From: Candidatus Poribacteria bacterium
GTDB lineage: Bacteria; Poribacteria; WGA-4E; WGA-3G
NCBI GenBank assembly: GCA_022827225.1
Contig: JAJDTJ010000076.1
Span: 1 to 50,845, forward strand
Direction of reading: 5' to 3'
DNA: 50,845 bases
Position 1 is the stretch's first letter. Each line of letters opens with the position of its first letter. The notes beneath the pieces were generated by a model. It saw only the letters and a program-made list of their open reading frames with translations. It ran no database searches and was not told the DNA's origin. Positions 17,823 through 25,360 of the stretch are shown here, piece after piece. The position numbers were made by a program, and so were the translations under genes.

Positions 17823-18638
17823 ATGACTCCACCGAAGAAGGTCCTTGTTACAGGTGCTACTGGACAGATTGGCTACATGACCTACAAACAACTGAAAGAA
17901 CAGCCAGAAAAGTACGATGCTTATGCGCTCGACTACAAACGGGAGCCGTCTGTTCGGGTTCCGCAGTCATGGACGCTCGAAATCCCTGATGAAAAATTCA
18001 TACTATGCAATATTGCCGATTTTGATCAGGTGTCCCAAGCCGTTGAAGGTATGGACGTTGTCGCGCATCTCGCCGCGGATCCGAGTGGAGAGAGTTGGGC
18101 AAGTTTACTGAACAGCAACATCATTGGAACTTACAATGTCTTTGAAGCGTGCAAAATCGTTGGTGTTAGGCGTATCGTCGCTGCCAGTAGTATTACAGTC
18201 TCACAGGGACATCGCCAGCAAGAACCGTACAAGGCGATGATGGAACGTCGACACACAGACATACCGGACGACGTTGAGATGATTACACCGGATATACCGG
18301 CAGAACCGAGAAGCCTATACGCCGCAACCAAAGTGTGGACGGAGTCTCTGGCGCGAACTTATGCGCATCGGCACGGGTTATCGTGTATCTGCGTCCGCAT
18401 CGGTCAAGTCGAGCGAGATCGTCCGCGTCCACCACAAGGTGCCGACATCTACGTGAGCCAACGAGACATCGTTCAGATATTCGAGCGGTGTATCAATGCC
18501 GATGATAACTTGCGATTTGAGATTTTCTACGGTATGTCGAACAACGACTTCCGTTGGGTGGACATCTCAAATGCGCAGCAAAAAGTAGGGTTCGTCCCAG
18601 AAGATCGAGCAGAGAATAATCACGATTATGATGCGTGA
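17823..18638 (+). CDS. Extended SDR (NAD-dependent epimerase/dehydratase-like) (271 aa)
   Basis: A Rossmann-fold oxidoreductase: the nucleotide-binding motif GATGQIG is at residues 11-17, the catalytic YxxxK is in LYAATKVW, and the Ser strand is VAASSITVSQG. The compact length and the VRIGQV...DIVQIFERCI C-terminus resemble uronate-dehydrogenase-like and sugar-nucleotide epimerase members; the substrate is not determined. It is first in a rightward operon with a UPF0261 protein and a PhyH dioxygenase, divergent from the enolase-family/ALDH operon. This suggests the two sets serve one catabolic route. Confidence 0.88.
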   Translation: MTPPKKVLVTGATGQIGYMTYKQLKEQPEKYDAYALDYKREPSVRVPQSWTLEIPDEKFILCNIADFDQVSQAVEGMDVVAHLAADPSGESWASLLNSNIIGTYNVFEACKIVGVRRIVAASSITVSQGHRQQEPYKAMMERRHTDIPDDVEMITPDIPAEPRSLYAATKVWTESLARTYAHRHGLSCICVRIGQVERDRPRPPQGADIYVSQRDIVQIFERCINADDNLRFEIFYGMSNNDFRWVDISNAQQKVGFVPEDRAENNHDYDA

Positions 18639-18702
18639 TTATAAAAAAAAAAAGAGGCGTAACCCAAATCCTAAATCTACAAAACAGTGGAGGAACCTCG
18701 GA

Positions 18703-19911
18703 ATGGCGAAGACGGTATGCATTGTCGGAACAATGGACACAAAAGGCATAGAATTTTCATTCATCAAAACACAGATCGAATCAGCCGGAATCTCAACGTG
18801 TGTTATCAACACAGGTATATTGGGAGAACCTCAGTTAACACCGGACATTTCTGCAGACGAAGTCGCACAAGCTGGCGGCTCATCTCTACAAGCTTTGAGA
18901 GATGAAGGCGACCGAGGGAACAGCGTCACCGTGATGGCACAAGGTGCCGCAGCACTCATCGCTGAGAAACATGCTGCAGGCGAGATTGACGGGATCATCT
19001 CACTCGGTGGCTCCGCAGGAACTACCATCGGAACGACAGCGATGCAGGCTGTTCCGGTCGGTATTCCAAAAATTATGGTGTCTACACTCGCATCAGGCGA
19101 TACGAGTCCTTACGTACAATCAAAAGATATTTGTATGATGTATTCCGTCGTAGACATCGCTGGCATCAACCGCCTGTCCCGACAGATTCTCGCCAATGCT
19201 GCCGGTGCAATTGTCGGGATGGTGAACGCAGAAGTCCCAGAGGCAACAACAGACAAACCGTTAATCGCAGCGACGATGTTCGGTGTAACGACCCCGTGCG
19301 TCACAAAGGCGAGAGAGATTCTTGAAGAAGCCGGCTACGAAGTTCTCGTGTTCCACGCGACCGGCACCGGCGGACAAGCGATGGAAGATTTAGTGAAAGG
19401 CGGTTTTCTCGTCGGCGTATTAGACGTGACGACAACTGAACTCGCTGACGAATTAGTAGGTGGAATTCTGAGTGCCGGTCCCGATAGATTAGAAGCGGCT
19501 GGACAAACGGGTTTGCCACAAGTTGTCGCACCCGGGGCATTGGATATGGTGAACTTCGGGCCGCCAGATACAGTGCCGGAAAAGTTCAGCGATAGGCTGT
19601 TCTATCAACACAACCCGACAGTGACATTGATGCGGACAACCGCTGAAGAAACTGCCGAACTCGGACGCATTATGGCACGCAAATTGAGCGAAGCACAGGG
19701 ACCCACAACGGTTATTATTCCAATACAGGGCGTATCGGCAATCGATAAAACAGGACAACCTTTTGATGCACCCGAAGCACGGGAGGCGTGGCGCGAGAAT
19801 CTAAAGGCACACATCGGTGACAATGTTACGATCATCGAAATGGACGCCCACATCAACGACGACGCATTTGCAATAAAACTTGCAGAAACGTTATTGAACA
19901 GCATACAGTAG
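18703..19911 (+). CDS. UPF0261 / Tm-1-like ATP-binding protein (402 aa)
   Basis: It matches the UPF0261 family: MAKTVCIVGTMDTKGIEF at the start, a Gly-rich loop GGSAGTTIGT, TPCV and FHATGTGGQAMEDL in the second domain, and a Glu/Asp-rich end. Family members bind ATP in the N-terminal Tm-1-like domain and often sit next to sugar-acid enzymes. The ATG at 18703 is used, preceded by GGAGG; an in-frame upstream ATG at 18628 would add a Lys-rich, poly-A-encoded extension without family similarity. The gene follows the SDR gene by 64 bases and ends 10 bases before the dioxygenase. Confidence 0.9.
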   Translation: MAKTVCIVGTMDTKGIEFSFIKTQIESAGISTCVINTGILGEPQLTPDISADEVAQAGGSSLQALRDEGDRGNSVTVMAQGAAALIAEKHAAGEIDGIISLGGSAGTTIGTTAMQAVPVGIPKIMVSTLASGDTSPYVQSKDICMMYSVVDIAGINRLSRQILANAAGAIVGMVNAEVPEATTDKPLIAATMFGVTTPCVTKAREILEEAGYEVLVFHATGTGGQAMEDLVKGGFLVGVLDVTTTELADELVGGILSAGPDRLEAAGQTGLPQVVAPGALDMVNFGPPDTVPEKFSDRLFYQHNPTVTLMRTTAEETAELGRIMARKLSEAQGPTTVIIPIQGVSAIDKTGQPFDAPEAREAWRENLKAHIGDNVTIIEMDAHINDDAFAIKLAETLLNSIQ

Positions 19912-19921
19912 AGAGGACAAA

Positions 19922-20827
19922 ATGGCGAGAACTTACAGAACACTCACTGAAGCAGATGTTAACCACTTCATTGAGAAGGGACACATTATCCTACGAGACT
20001 GTTTTCCACGCGAATTGGCAGAAGAGTGGCGGGCGTTTGCCTTTAAACGTCTCGGTTATGATCCAGACGATCCGGCGACTTGGAAGGAACCGCGCATTCA
20101 CATGCCATCTATGAACCGAGTGCTAATTGAAGATGTTGCCCCGCGAGCATGGCATGCTATCTGCGATCTACTCGGCGGCGAAGACAGGATTATCACCCCC
20201 CGCGGAAACAACGCAAGACCCGGTTGGAGTGATGGTTTTATTATTAACTTTGCGTTAGGTGCGGACACACCGTGGCAGCCGCCTTCACCGGAAGTTTGGG
20301 GGTGGCATAAGGATGGCGACTTTTTCCGTCATTTCCTTGACAGTCCAGAGCAAGGATTACTCACTATCGTTGTCTGGTCAGATATTTACCCACAGAGCGG
20401 CGGGACATTTGTGGCGTGTGACTCCGTCCAACATGTTGCGCAGTGGTTATATGAACATCCAGAAGGGTTGTTACCCGGTAATGGTTTTGGTAGACTTATT
20501 GGAAAGTGTAAGGATTTTGTAGAAATTACCGGAAATGCCGGAGATGTCGTGCTGTTACATCCGTTCATCTTGCACGCTCCTTCACAGAATCCGTCGGGTC
20601 GCGCCCGTTTTATCACAAACCCACCGGTTGCGCTTAAAGAACCGATGAATTTCAACCGTGAAAACCGAGACGATTTTTCACCAGTGGAATTGGGTGTTCT
20701 GCACGGATTGGGGAAAGACCGTCTGGATTTCAAGCCGACAGCACCGCGGGAACGTTTAGTCCCGGCGCGCGTTCAGCGTCAAAAGAAGATGTTGGAAGAC
20801 CAGAAGAAGCGGCTCGAAATGGAATAG
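19922..20827 (+). CDS. Phytanoyl-CoA dioxygenase (PhyH)-like oxygenase (301 aa)
   Basis: An Fe(II)/2-oxoglutarate-dependent oxygenase. The facial triad is visible as HxD (H129, D131 in GWHKDGDFF) and the distal His218 in ILHAPSQN, with the 2-oxoglutarate Arg in SGRARF (R227 or R229). The start follows GAGAGGAC at correct distance. It closes the SDR/UPF0261 operon, followed by a strong hairpin. The last 30 residues form a basic/acidic coiled-coil-like tail. The substrate is unknown; many PhyH proteins of such bacteria act on small metabolites rather than phytanoyl-CoA. Confidence 0.9.
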   Translation: MARTYRTLTEADVNHFIEKGHIILRDCFPRELAEEWRAFAFKRLGYDPDDPATWKEPRIHMPSMNRVLIEDVAPRAWHAICDLLGGEDRIITPRGNNARPGWSDGFIINFALGADTPWQPPSPEVWGWHKDGDFFRHFLDSPEQGLLTIVVWSDIYPQSGGTFVACDSVQHVAQWLYEHPEGLLPGNGFGRLIGKCKDFVEITGNAGDVVLLHPFILHAPSQNPSGRARFITNPPVALKEPMNFNRENRDDFSPVELGVLHGLGKDRLDFKPTAPRERLVPARVQRQKKMLEDQKKRLEME

Positions 20828-20837
20828 GTTTCACAAA

Positions 20838-20885
20838 AAAGGCGATTGCGTATGAGCCAGTATGTCGGCTTGCGCAATCGCCTTT
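20838..20885 (+). terminator. Strong hairpin between convergent genes
   Basis: AAAGGCGATTGCG (20838-20850) pairs perfectly with CGCAATCGCCTTT (20873-20885). It lies between the convergent PhyH and sigma-like genes and may serve both strands: A-rich on the left (minus strand T run TTTTTTGTG), a short T run on the right. Confidence 0.7.
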
Positions 20886-20935
20886 ATGTATGCCTTGGTG
20901 TTGTTTCCAAAATGTTATACACCTCCTAAGCCTGT

Positions 20936-21598
20936 CTATTCAATGAGTCCAAGTTGTTGACATGCCCGCTTGAGTTTGATTTCAACTTGGTTGACTAATT
21001 GGCTGACACGCCCTGGACTGAGATGTAAAACTTCGGCGATGTCAGTGTTTCGCAGGTCCTCGCGAATGCAATTGAAAACCTGTTGTTCACGCGGTGTTAA
21101 CTCGTTTAGAAGTTCAGGGAGCGCGCGTTCAAAGTTAGCGACCGAGATATCCCAAACGAGTGTGTCAACAAAGGATTCGGTTGTAGGATCCGGCGTGCGT
21201 GACATGAACGCCATATCCGAGTCGGCTTCCGTATCTGCTGCGTTATGCATATCGGACACTCTGATGGGTTCGTGGCTTTCGCGCCCATGATGGATGAGTT
21301 CTTTTCGTCTCGCGTTCGTGAGACTCACACAGATACGCGGACGGATGAAGGTCCCGAAGCTTGCACAGCTTTCGTGTGCCGGATCAAAAGCGGGCCCCTT
21401 TTCGAGCAACGTGATAGAGGCGATTTGTAGCAGGTCATCTCGGAAAGATGGAAGTGTCGGTGCGACGCACGCCATGCAGTCTGCGCATCGGTTCAGGTCG
21501 GGGAGTAGGCGTTTGATGTTTTCATTATCAGGGTAAAAAACGCCGTTATGTTTGAAAGGCGGGCAACTCGTTCCCTTGTTTTGGCATTTTAATTTCAT
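20936..21598 (-). CDS. Divergent sigma-70-family factor with cysteine-rich N-terminus (220 aa)
   Basis: The C-terminal half is a clear sigma region 4: ELLNELTPREQQVFNCIREDLRN then the helix-turn-helix IAEVLHLSPGRVSQLVNQVEIKLKRA. The middle (DDLLQIASITLLEKGPAFDP...SFGTFIRPRI) follows a sigma region 2 pattern, though degenerate. The first 45 residues contain Cys5, Cys12, Cys38, Cys41 and Cys44, with a CxxCxxC cluster suitable for zinc or an iron-sulfur centre. I have not seen this arrangement in standard ECF factors. The start at 21598 is preferred to 21712 because AGGAG is upstream and the upstream part has no sigma similarity. It is probably co-transcribed with the TolB-like and secreted-protein genes. 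Confidence 0.8.
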   Translation of the reverse strand: MKLKCQNKGTSCPPFKHNGVFYPDNENIKRLLPDLNRCADCMACVAPTLPSFRDDLLQIASITLLEKGPAFDPAHESCASFGTFIRPRICVSLTNARRKELIHHGRESHEPIRVSDMHNAADTEADSDMAFMSRTPDPTTESFVDTLVWDISVANFERALPELLNELTPREQQVFNCIREDLRNTDIAEVLHLSPGRVSQLVNQVEIKLKRACQQLGLIE

Positions 21599-21770
21599 TG
21601 TCCTATGTTTCTCCTTGAGACAGATAGAGCAATTTAGTAAGAAAGTCGCGATTCGGAGATCGGTCCTACTGCTTTGCCCTATCTGGTGAGAGATATACTT
21701 TATAAAGACCATTTTTCTAAGCCGTTTTCGTGCAAAATATGAAAAAACAAGAAAAATTATGAACTATAGG

Positions 21771-22808
21771 CTATTTTTCGACTTTTATCTCCACCCACTG
21801 CTTAACCTGTTTTCCTTTGGGAGAGACGGGGAGAGCACCAGATACCCAGTGCGGGTCGAACTCTTTATGAGGCGTGTCTGTGATTTGTGTAATCTTCCCG
21901 CTGGGATTACGATACCTATAGATATCATAATTTCGGACGTTTGTGAGGTTTTGCAGTCCGTTTTCCTCGGCGGCGAAAAGTATCTCGGTACCATTGTTCC
22001 CCCAGTGTGCGGAGTAGATGCGCCAATCTTTTGGGATATTGAGTTGTTTAGGGTTTCTGCCGCGCTCGTCAACGATGATCAGATGATTGGCAAGTCTCAC
22101 GACGCGGGCGGGTTCAAACCTGAGATGTGCTTCATAATACATGACGTGTTGTCCGTTGGGTGACCAACGAGGCGCGTATTTTGAGATGACGACATCGCCG
22201 TTGAGATGGGGTTGTGGCCCCTTGAGGAAAGGACGGGTTTTCTTGCCGTTTACATCTGTGATATAGATATGTCGTCCACCACCTGCGATGATCTGCTCGT
22301 GGAGGATATGTTGTCCATCGGGGGACCAGTTCGGGGCGGATGAGTAAGCCTCACCTGCCTCGTTTTTCGTCAGTTTTCTGATCGTCCGACTGGCGATCTC
22401 CATAATATGGATCTCTCTATTTCCACTTCTGCTGCTCGAAAAGGCGATGTGTCGTCCATCGGGGGACCATGTAGGACTTCCATCATTTTTCGGGTGAAAA
22501 GTGAGGCGGCGTTCGTTGCTACCATCGACATCCATGATGAAGATATCAAGTTGTTGTCCTTCTCCTCCCAGATCTCGCCTAAAAAGGATGTGTTTGTGAT
22601 CCGGGGACAAGAGAGGATCGTACTCCGAGATTAGTGTGTTTGTGAGTTGGCGGATGTGACTGCTATCATCGTTCATGATATAAATATCGCTTCGCCCAGT
22701 GGGGCTAGCTCTGAAGATGATGGTTGCTGTCGCAATGTTCGGTAATGTTAGTATTGCCATTGATAGTAAGAAAACTTTAACAAGGCAGCGTGTGTACATC
22801 AACATCAT
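21771..22808 (-). CDS. Secreted TolB-like (PD40) beta-propeller protein (345 aa)
   Basis: A signal peptide (MMLMYTRCLVKVF..., cleavage near ATA) precedes a series of WD40-like/PD40 repeats with the usual phrase 'SPDG/NGxHIxFxS...DIYIMDVDG' (for instance WSPDGRHIAFSS, RWSPNGQHVMY). At least six blades are visible, consistent with one propeller. It lacks the N-terminal TolB domain and no tol-pal genes are nearby, so it is a propeller protein of unknown binding role rather than TolB itself. The start is set at 22808, with GGGAG 7 bases upstream; the open frame extends further upstream only across a palindromic repeat. Confidence 0.88.
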   Translation of the reverse strand: MMLMYTRCLVKVFLLSMAILTLPNIATATIIFRASPTGRSDIYIMNDDSSHIRQLTNTLISEYDPLLSPDHKHILFRRDLGGEGQQLDIFIMDVDGSNERRLTFHPKNDGSPTWSPDGRHIAFSSSRSGNREIHIMEIASRTIRKLTKNEAGEAYSSAPNWSPDGQHILHEQIIAGGGRHIYITDVNGKKTRPFLKGPQPHLNGDVVISKYAPRWSPNGQHVMYYEAHLRFEPARVVRLANHLIIVDERGRNPKQLNIPKDWRIYSAHWGNNGTEILFAAEENGLQNLTNVRNYDIYRYRNPSGKITQITDTPHKEFDPHWVSGALPVSPKGKQVKQWVEIKVEK

Positions 22809-22825
22809 AGTTTCACTCCCACGGT

Positions 22826-22864
22826 GCCTTGTAAGGGCGACACATAGTGCCGTCCCTACAAGGC
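22826..22864. repeat. Dispersed palindromic repeat
   Basis: GCCTTGTAAGGGCG (22826-22839) faces CGTCCCTACAAGGC (22851-22864), 12 of 14 positions paired. It sits in the 73-base gap between the secreted-protein and TolB-like genes. The GTAGGG..CCCTAC core resembles the palindrome inside pbpC at 8279-8305. Confidence 0.65.
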
Positions 22865-22881
22865 GGATGAAAGCGGGGCTA

Positions 22882-23403
22882 TTAGTCCTCAGTAATCTCA
22901 AACTCCGAGCTTTCGTTTGCCTGAACGTTCAGCCTACCGCCCAGTCTGGAAGCCCTGATAGCGGTATATGCCTCAATGATATATTCACCTTTGGGCTGTC
23001 CAGCACAACTTACGCCCTGTGAGCCGCTTTGAGTTTTATACCCAGGATTTGCTGTGACAGTACTCTGTTCGTCAGTGGTACTTCTGTCAACCCTTCTTGT
23101 ATCGGTAATTTTACCATTTTTGTCTCTGGCACGAATCTCTTGAACAACGTGCTGGAACTCGTAATCGTAGGAGATCTCATCGCCAGTATAGTTAAAGATT
23201 TCAAGCGAGTGGCAGCTTGAAGTCCTTTGGTTATCAGGATTGTAACTTAGAGAGTTAACTTCAACATTTCCCCAGAGACCTGACAGAGTCCCGGAACCCC
23301 CTTTGCCCTCTGATGCCCCAAGGCAGTTTTTGGAAACAATGGTAAAAACACTGACTGTCAGTAAACTGGCGATGATCGTTAGCAGCTTGAATGCGGTCCT
23401 CAT
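22882..23403 (-). CDS. Secreted hypothetical protein (173 aa)
   Basis: Not recognised. A signal peptide (residues 1-30, hydrophobic core LLTIIASLLTVSVFTIV, cleavage near LGA) is followed by a beta-rich polar domain. It has two Cys (in SSCHS and GVSCAG) that could form a disulfide, an acidic/basic segment EIRARDKNGKITDTRRVDR, and an ending with alternating strands. AAGGAG is 7 bases before the ATG. It appears to be the first gene of a leftward set with the TolB-like and sigma-like genes. The fold may be Ig-like. Confidence 0.75.
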   Translation of the reverse strand: MRTAFKLLTIIASLLTVSVFTIVSKNCLGASEGKGGSGTLSGLWGNVEVNSLSYNPDNQRTSSCHSLEIFNYTGDEISYDYEFQHVVQEIRARDKNGKITDTRRVDRSTTDEQSTVTANPGYKTQSGSQGVSCAGQPKGEYIIEAYTAIRASRLGGRLNVQANESSEFEITED

Positions 23404-24083
23404 TTTACTTTCTCCTTTTTCTTGCTCCGTTAAGTGGAGCAGGATGCTATGAACGGATAAAAATCAAATTCATCAAGTCTCTCTGTTGAAACTTGATTAG
23501 CCTGTTATTGTATATATATACCTGAAAAGGAGAAAGTTTAGGGTACTTACGCATTTTTTTTAAATTTTTTCAGATGGTGCGCTTAAAGAGCGAGTTTTTT
23601 GTCAGAATTCAGCATCATAAAAAAAAATGAGAGTGGTTTATGACAATATGCAAATTGTATGCCATCCACAATTCTATAGGAAATCGGCAAATTTCGACGC
23701 GTTCCTGATGTAATTTGTGCTGCACTGTTCATTTATTGAACATTTTTGTGGTAACTTTTACAACGACTGATACACCCAAAAATGCAGAAAAATAAAAAGG
23801 CAGTTGCTCGTCAGTTATATTACTGAGTCAAGCAACCGCCACTGCTTATGGAGTGCAATGCGATGATTAACGATTGGTAAAGAGAACTTTGTAGCAATTC
23901 GGCGTGTTCTACGTCCGACACATTGGCAATCAATAATTTCGCTGGTTCCGAAAGTTGGTATGGTTTCAAACCTTGCCGCGGATTGGATATCCGAAACGTA
24001 ACACCAAATTGGGACGACCTACAGGTGCATTCTGTCCCACCCAATCTACAATCTAAGCAAAAACCGATCAGAAACCCAATAGT
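23404..24083. other. 680-bp AT-rich intergenic region
   Basis: It contains runs of T/A and TATATATATA (23512-23521), a 5-bp hairpin near the start of the secreted-protein gene (GCTCC...GGAGC, 23425-23441), and a strong minus-strand terminator at 23788-23840. A 74-codon open frame (23820-24044, minus) lies just before the terminator, but its last codons are inside the hairpin and I see no family; it could be an eroded gene or the 3' part of the PhyH-Nudix transcript. Confidence 0.55.
23788..23840 (-). terminator. Rho-independent terminator of the GNAT/phosphatase/PhyH-Nudix set
   Basis: GGCAGTTGCT (23799-23808) pairs with AGCAACCGCC (23831-23840) and an inner TCAGT/ACTGA extends the stem. On the minus strand a tract TTTTTATTTTT follows. 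Confidence 0.75.
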
Positions 24084-25295
24084 TTAAAAATCAAACTGGG
24101 TCCGGTTTTGATGGCATGCCTTGCCCTTGCCACGAATAACATCCGCCCGATGCCATTTATTGACAGCGCGGCAGATAGCATCACTTTCACCAAGATGTTG
24201 TCGCAGCTCGGATTTTGTAAACCAGTCGCATCCATTTTTTGCGAGCCTATCAAGGTCAAGGTCATTATCCGAAAAACCGTAGATCCGGCAAATACCGTCT
24301 TCCGCTTCAACATCTTCGATGTAGGACATCCACGACACCTCTAAACCGAGTTGTGTTTGGGTAATCTCTTGTAGCGATCCGATGCGTGCGCCGACATCCC
24401 AACCGACAAGCTTCTCTTCTTCCCAACCTTCACCACCCGGTAACTCCCAACCGGCTGTTTCAGCATCGCGGTGCAGTAAGAACCGCGGTGCTTGTGTTGA
24501 TGTATCCTCAATGAGCAGGCGCGTCGTCGTCATCGGCTTGTCAAAACAGACAGGTATAAGACGTTTACCGTCATCGCTTAATGCATCCAGTGCCGCGAGA
24601 TTATAAGGATAATATCCGGCTGCGGGGGGTGCGTTCACCGCACAATATTTATTAAAAATACCGCATCGGTCTTCAGTCGTGGTTCCCGCAGGTGCTTTAT
24701 GCCAGACATGCTCATTGACGACAAGTAAATCGCCTGCCTTGAGTTCCGGATCAATGAAGGGTGCCAATTGTTCGGCATCGGGACGGTTGAGGTCCAAGAT
24801 GTGCGCGTCTGGGTCGATCACCCGCGTCAGTTTATGTGATTTGGGTGCCACAAGAAAGGGACCGTATTCCGAATCGAAATCGGTCAGCGGAATGATCGCA
24901 AACACCCAATTCATTGATGAACCGACGGGTCGCCAGCGTTTGTAGTCGCAATGTGCGCCGGCACCTTTATCGCCGGGTGTCCGTAGATAGGCCACATAAG
25001 CGGTGAGGTACGCGGGTTGACCGAGTGCAGCTTCGACTGCACCAACAACCGTCGGATGTTCGGCAATAGCAGTGAGTCCGGGGTCAGCGAGTCGGTTCCC
25101 GCTGACGGTGTATTTCGCCGGTTGCGGATACTTAAGCCTTGATGGATAAGCATCGCGTATCACCTCTTGTTGGACAATGCGCCGAAGTTCATCCGCTTCC
25201 TTAGCGGATAAAGCGTTACGCACAATCAGGTACCCGTCTTCATGGTAATCGGCGACCTGCTGTTCTGTGAGAGATGATGTTATCGTTGTCGTCAT
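24084..25295 (-). CDS. PhyH-type dioxygenase fused to a Nudix-like domain (403 aa)
   Basis: Residues 1-250 are a PhyH-like Fe(II)/2-oxoglutarate oxygenase: HxD at H115/D117 (AHCDYKRW), distal His199 (VWHKAP) and Arg210 (DRCGIF). From about residue 255 a second domain begins: RLLIEDTST, RFLLHRDAETAGWELPGGEGW, a helix SLQEITQTQLGL where the Nudix box should be, then YIEDVEAEDGICRIYGF and a WFTKSELRQHL tail. This is the outline of a Nudix fold, but the REUxEE glutamates that bind metal are replaced by Gln/Thr. AAGGAG lies before the ATG. It is the third gene of a minus-strand set, after a SpoIIE-like phosphatase (65 bases), and ends at a strong terminator. Confidence 0.88.
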   Translation of the reverse strand: MTTTITSSLTEQQVADYHEDGYLIVRNALSAKEADELRRIVQQEVIRDAYPSRLKYPQPAKYTVSGNRLADPGLTAIAEHPTVVGAVEAALGQPAYLTAYVAYLRTPGDKGAGAHCDYKRWRPVGSSMNWVFAIIPLTDFDSEYGPFLVAPKSHKLTRVIDPDAHILDLNRPDAEQLAPFIDPELKAGDLLVVNEHVWHKAPAGTTTEDRCGIFNKYCAVNAPPAAGYYPYNLAALDALSDDGKRLIPVCFDKPMTTTRLLIEDTSTQAPRFLLHRDAETAGWELPGGEGWEEEKLVGWDVGARIGSLQEITQTQLGLEVSWMSYIEDVEAEDGICRIYGFSDNDLDLDRLAKNGCDWFTKSELRQHLGESDAICRAVNKWHRADVIRGKGKACHQNRTQFDF

Positions 25296-25360
25296 AACGG
25301 GAGCTCCTTCTGATTGAATTCTCCGCTACGGGTTGGCAGTTCCGTTTAACAGGCGATATA

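Noticed and set aside
22809..22901. N-terminal extension of the TolB-like protein
   Set aside because: It is a translation of the palindromic repeat; a signal peptide and ribosome site mark the start at 22808.
23820..24044. 74-codon minus-strand open frame
   Set aside because: Its last codons form the stem of a terminator, it has no recognisable domain or ribosome site, and the region is repeat-like and AT-rich. Kept only as part of the intergenic description.
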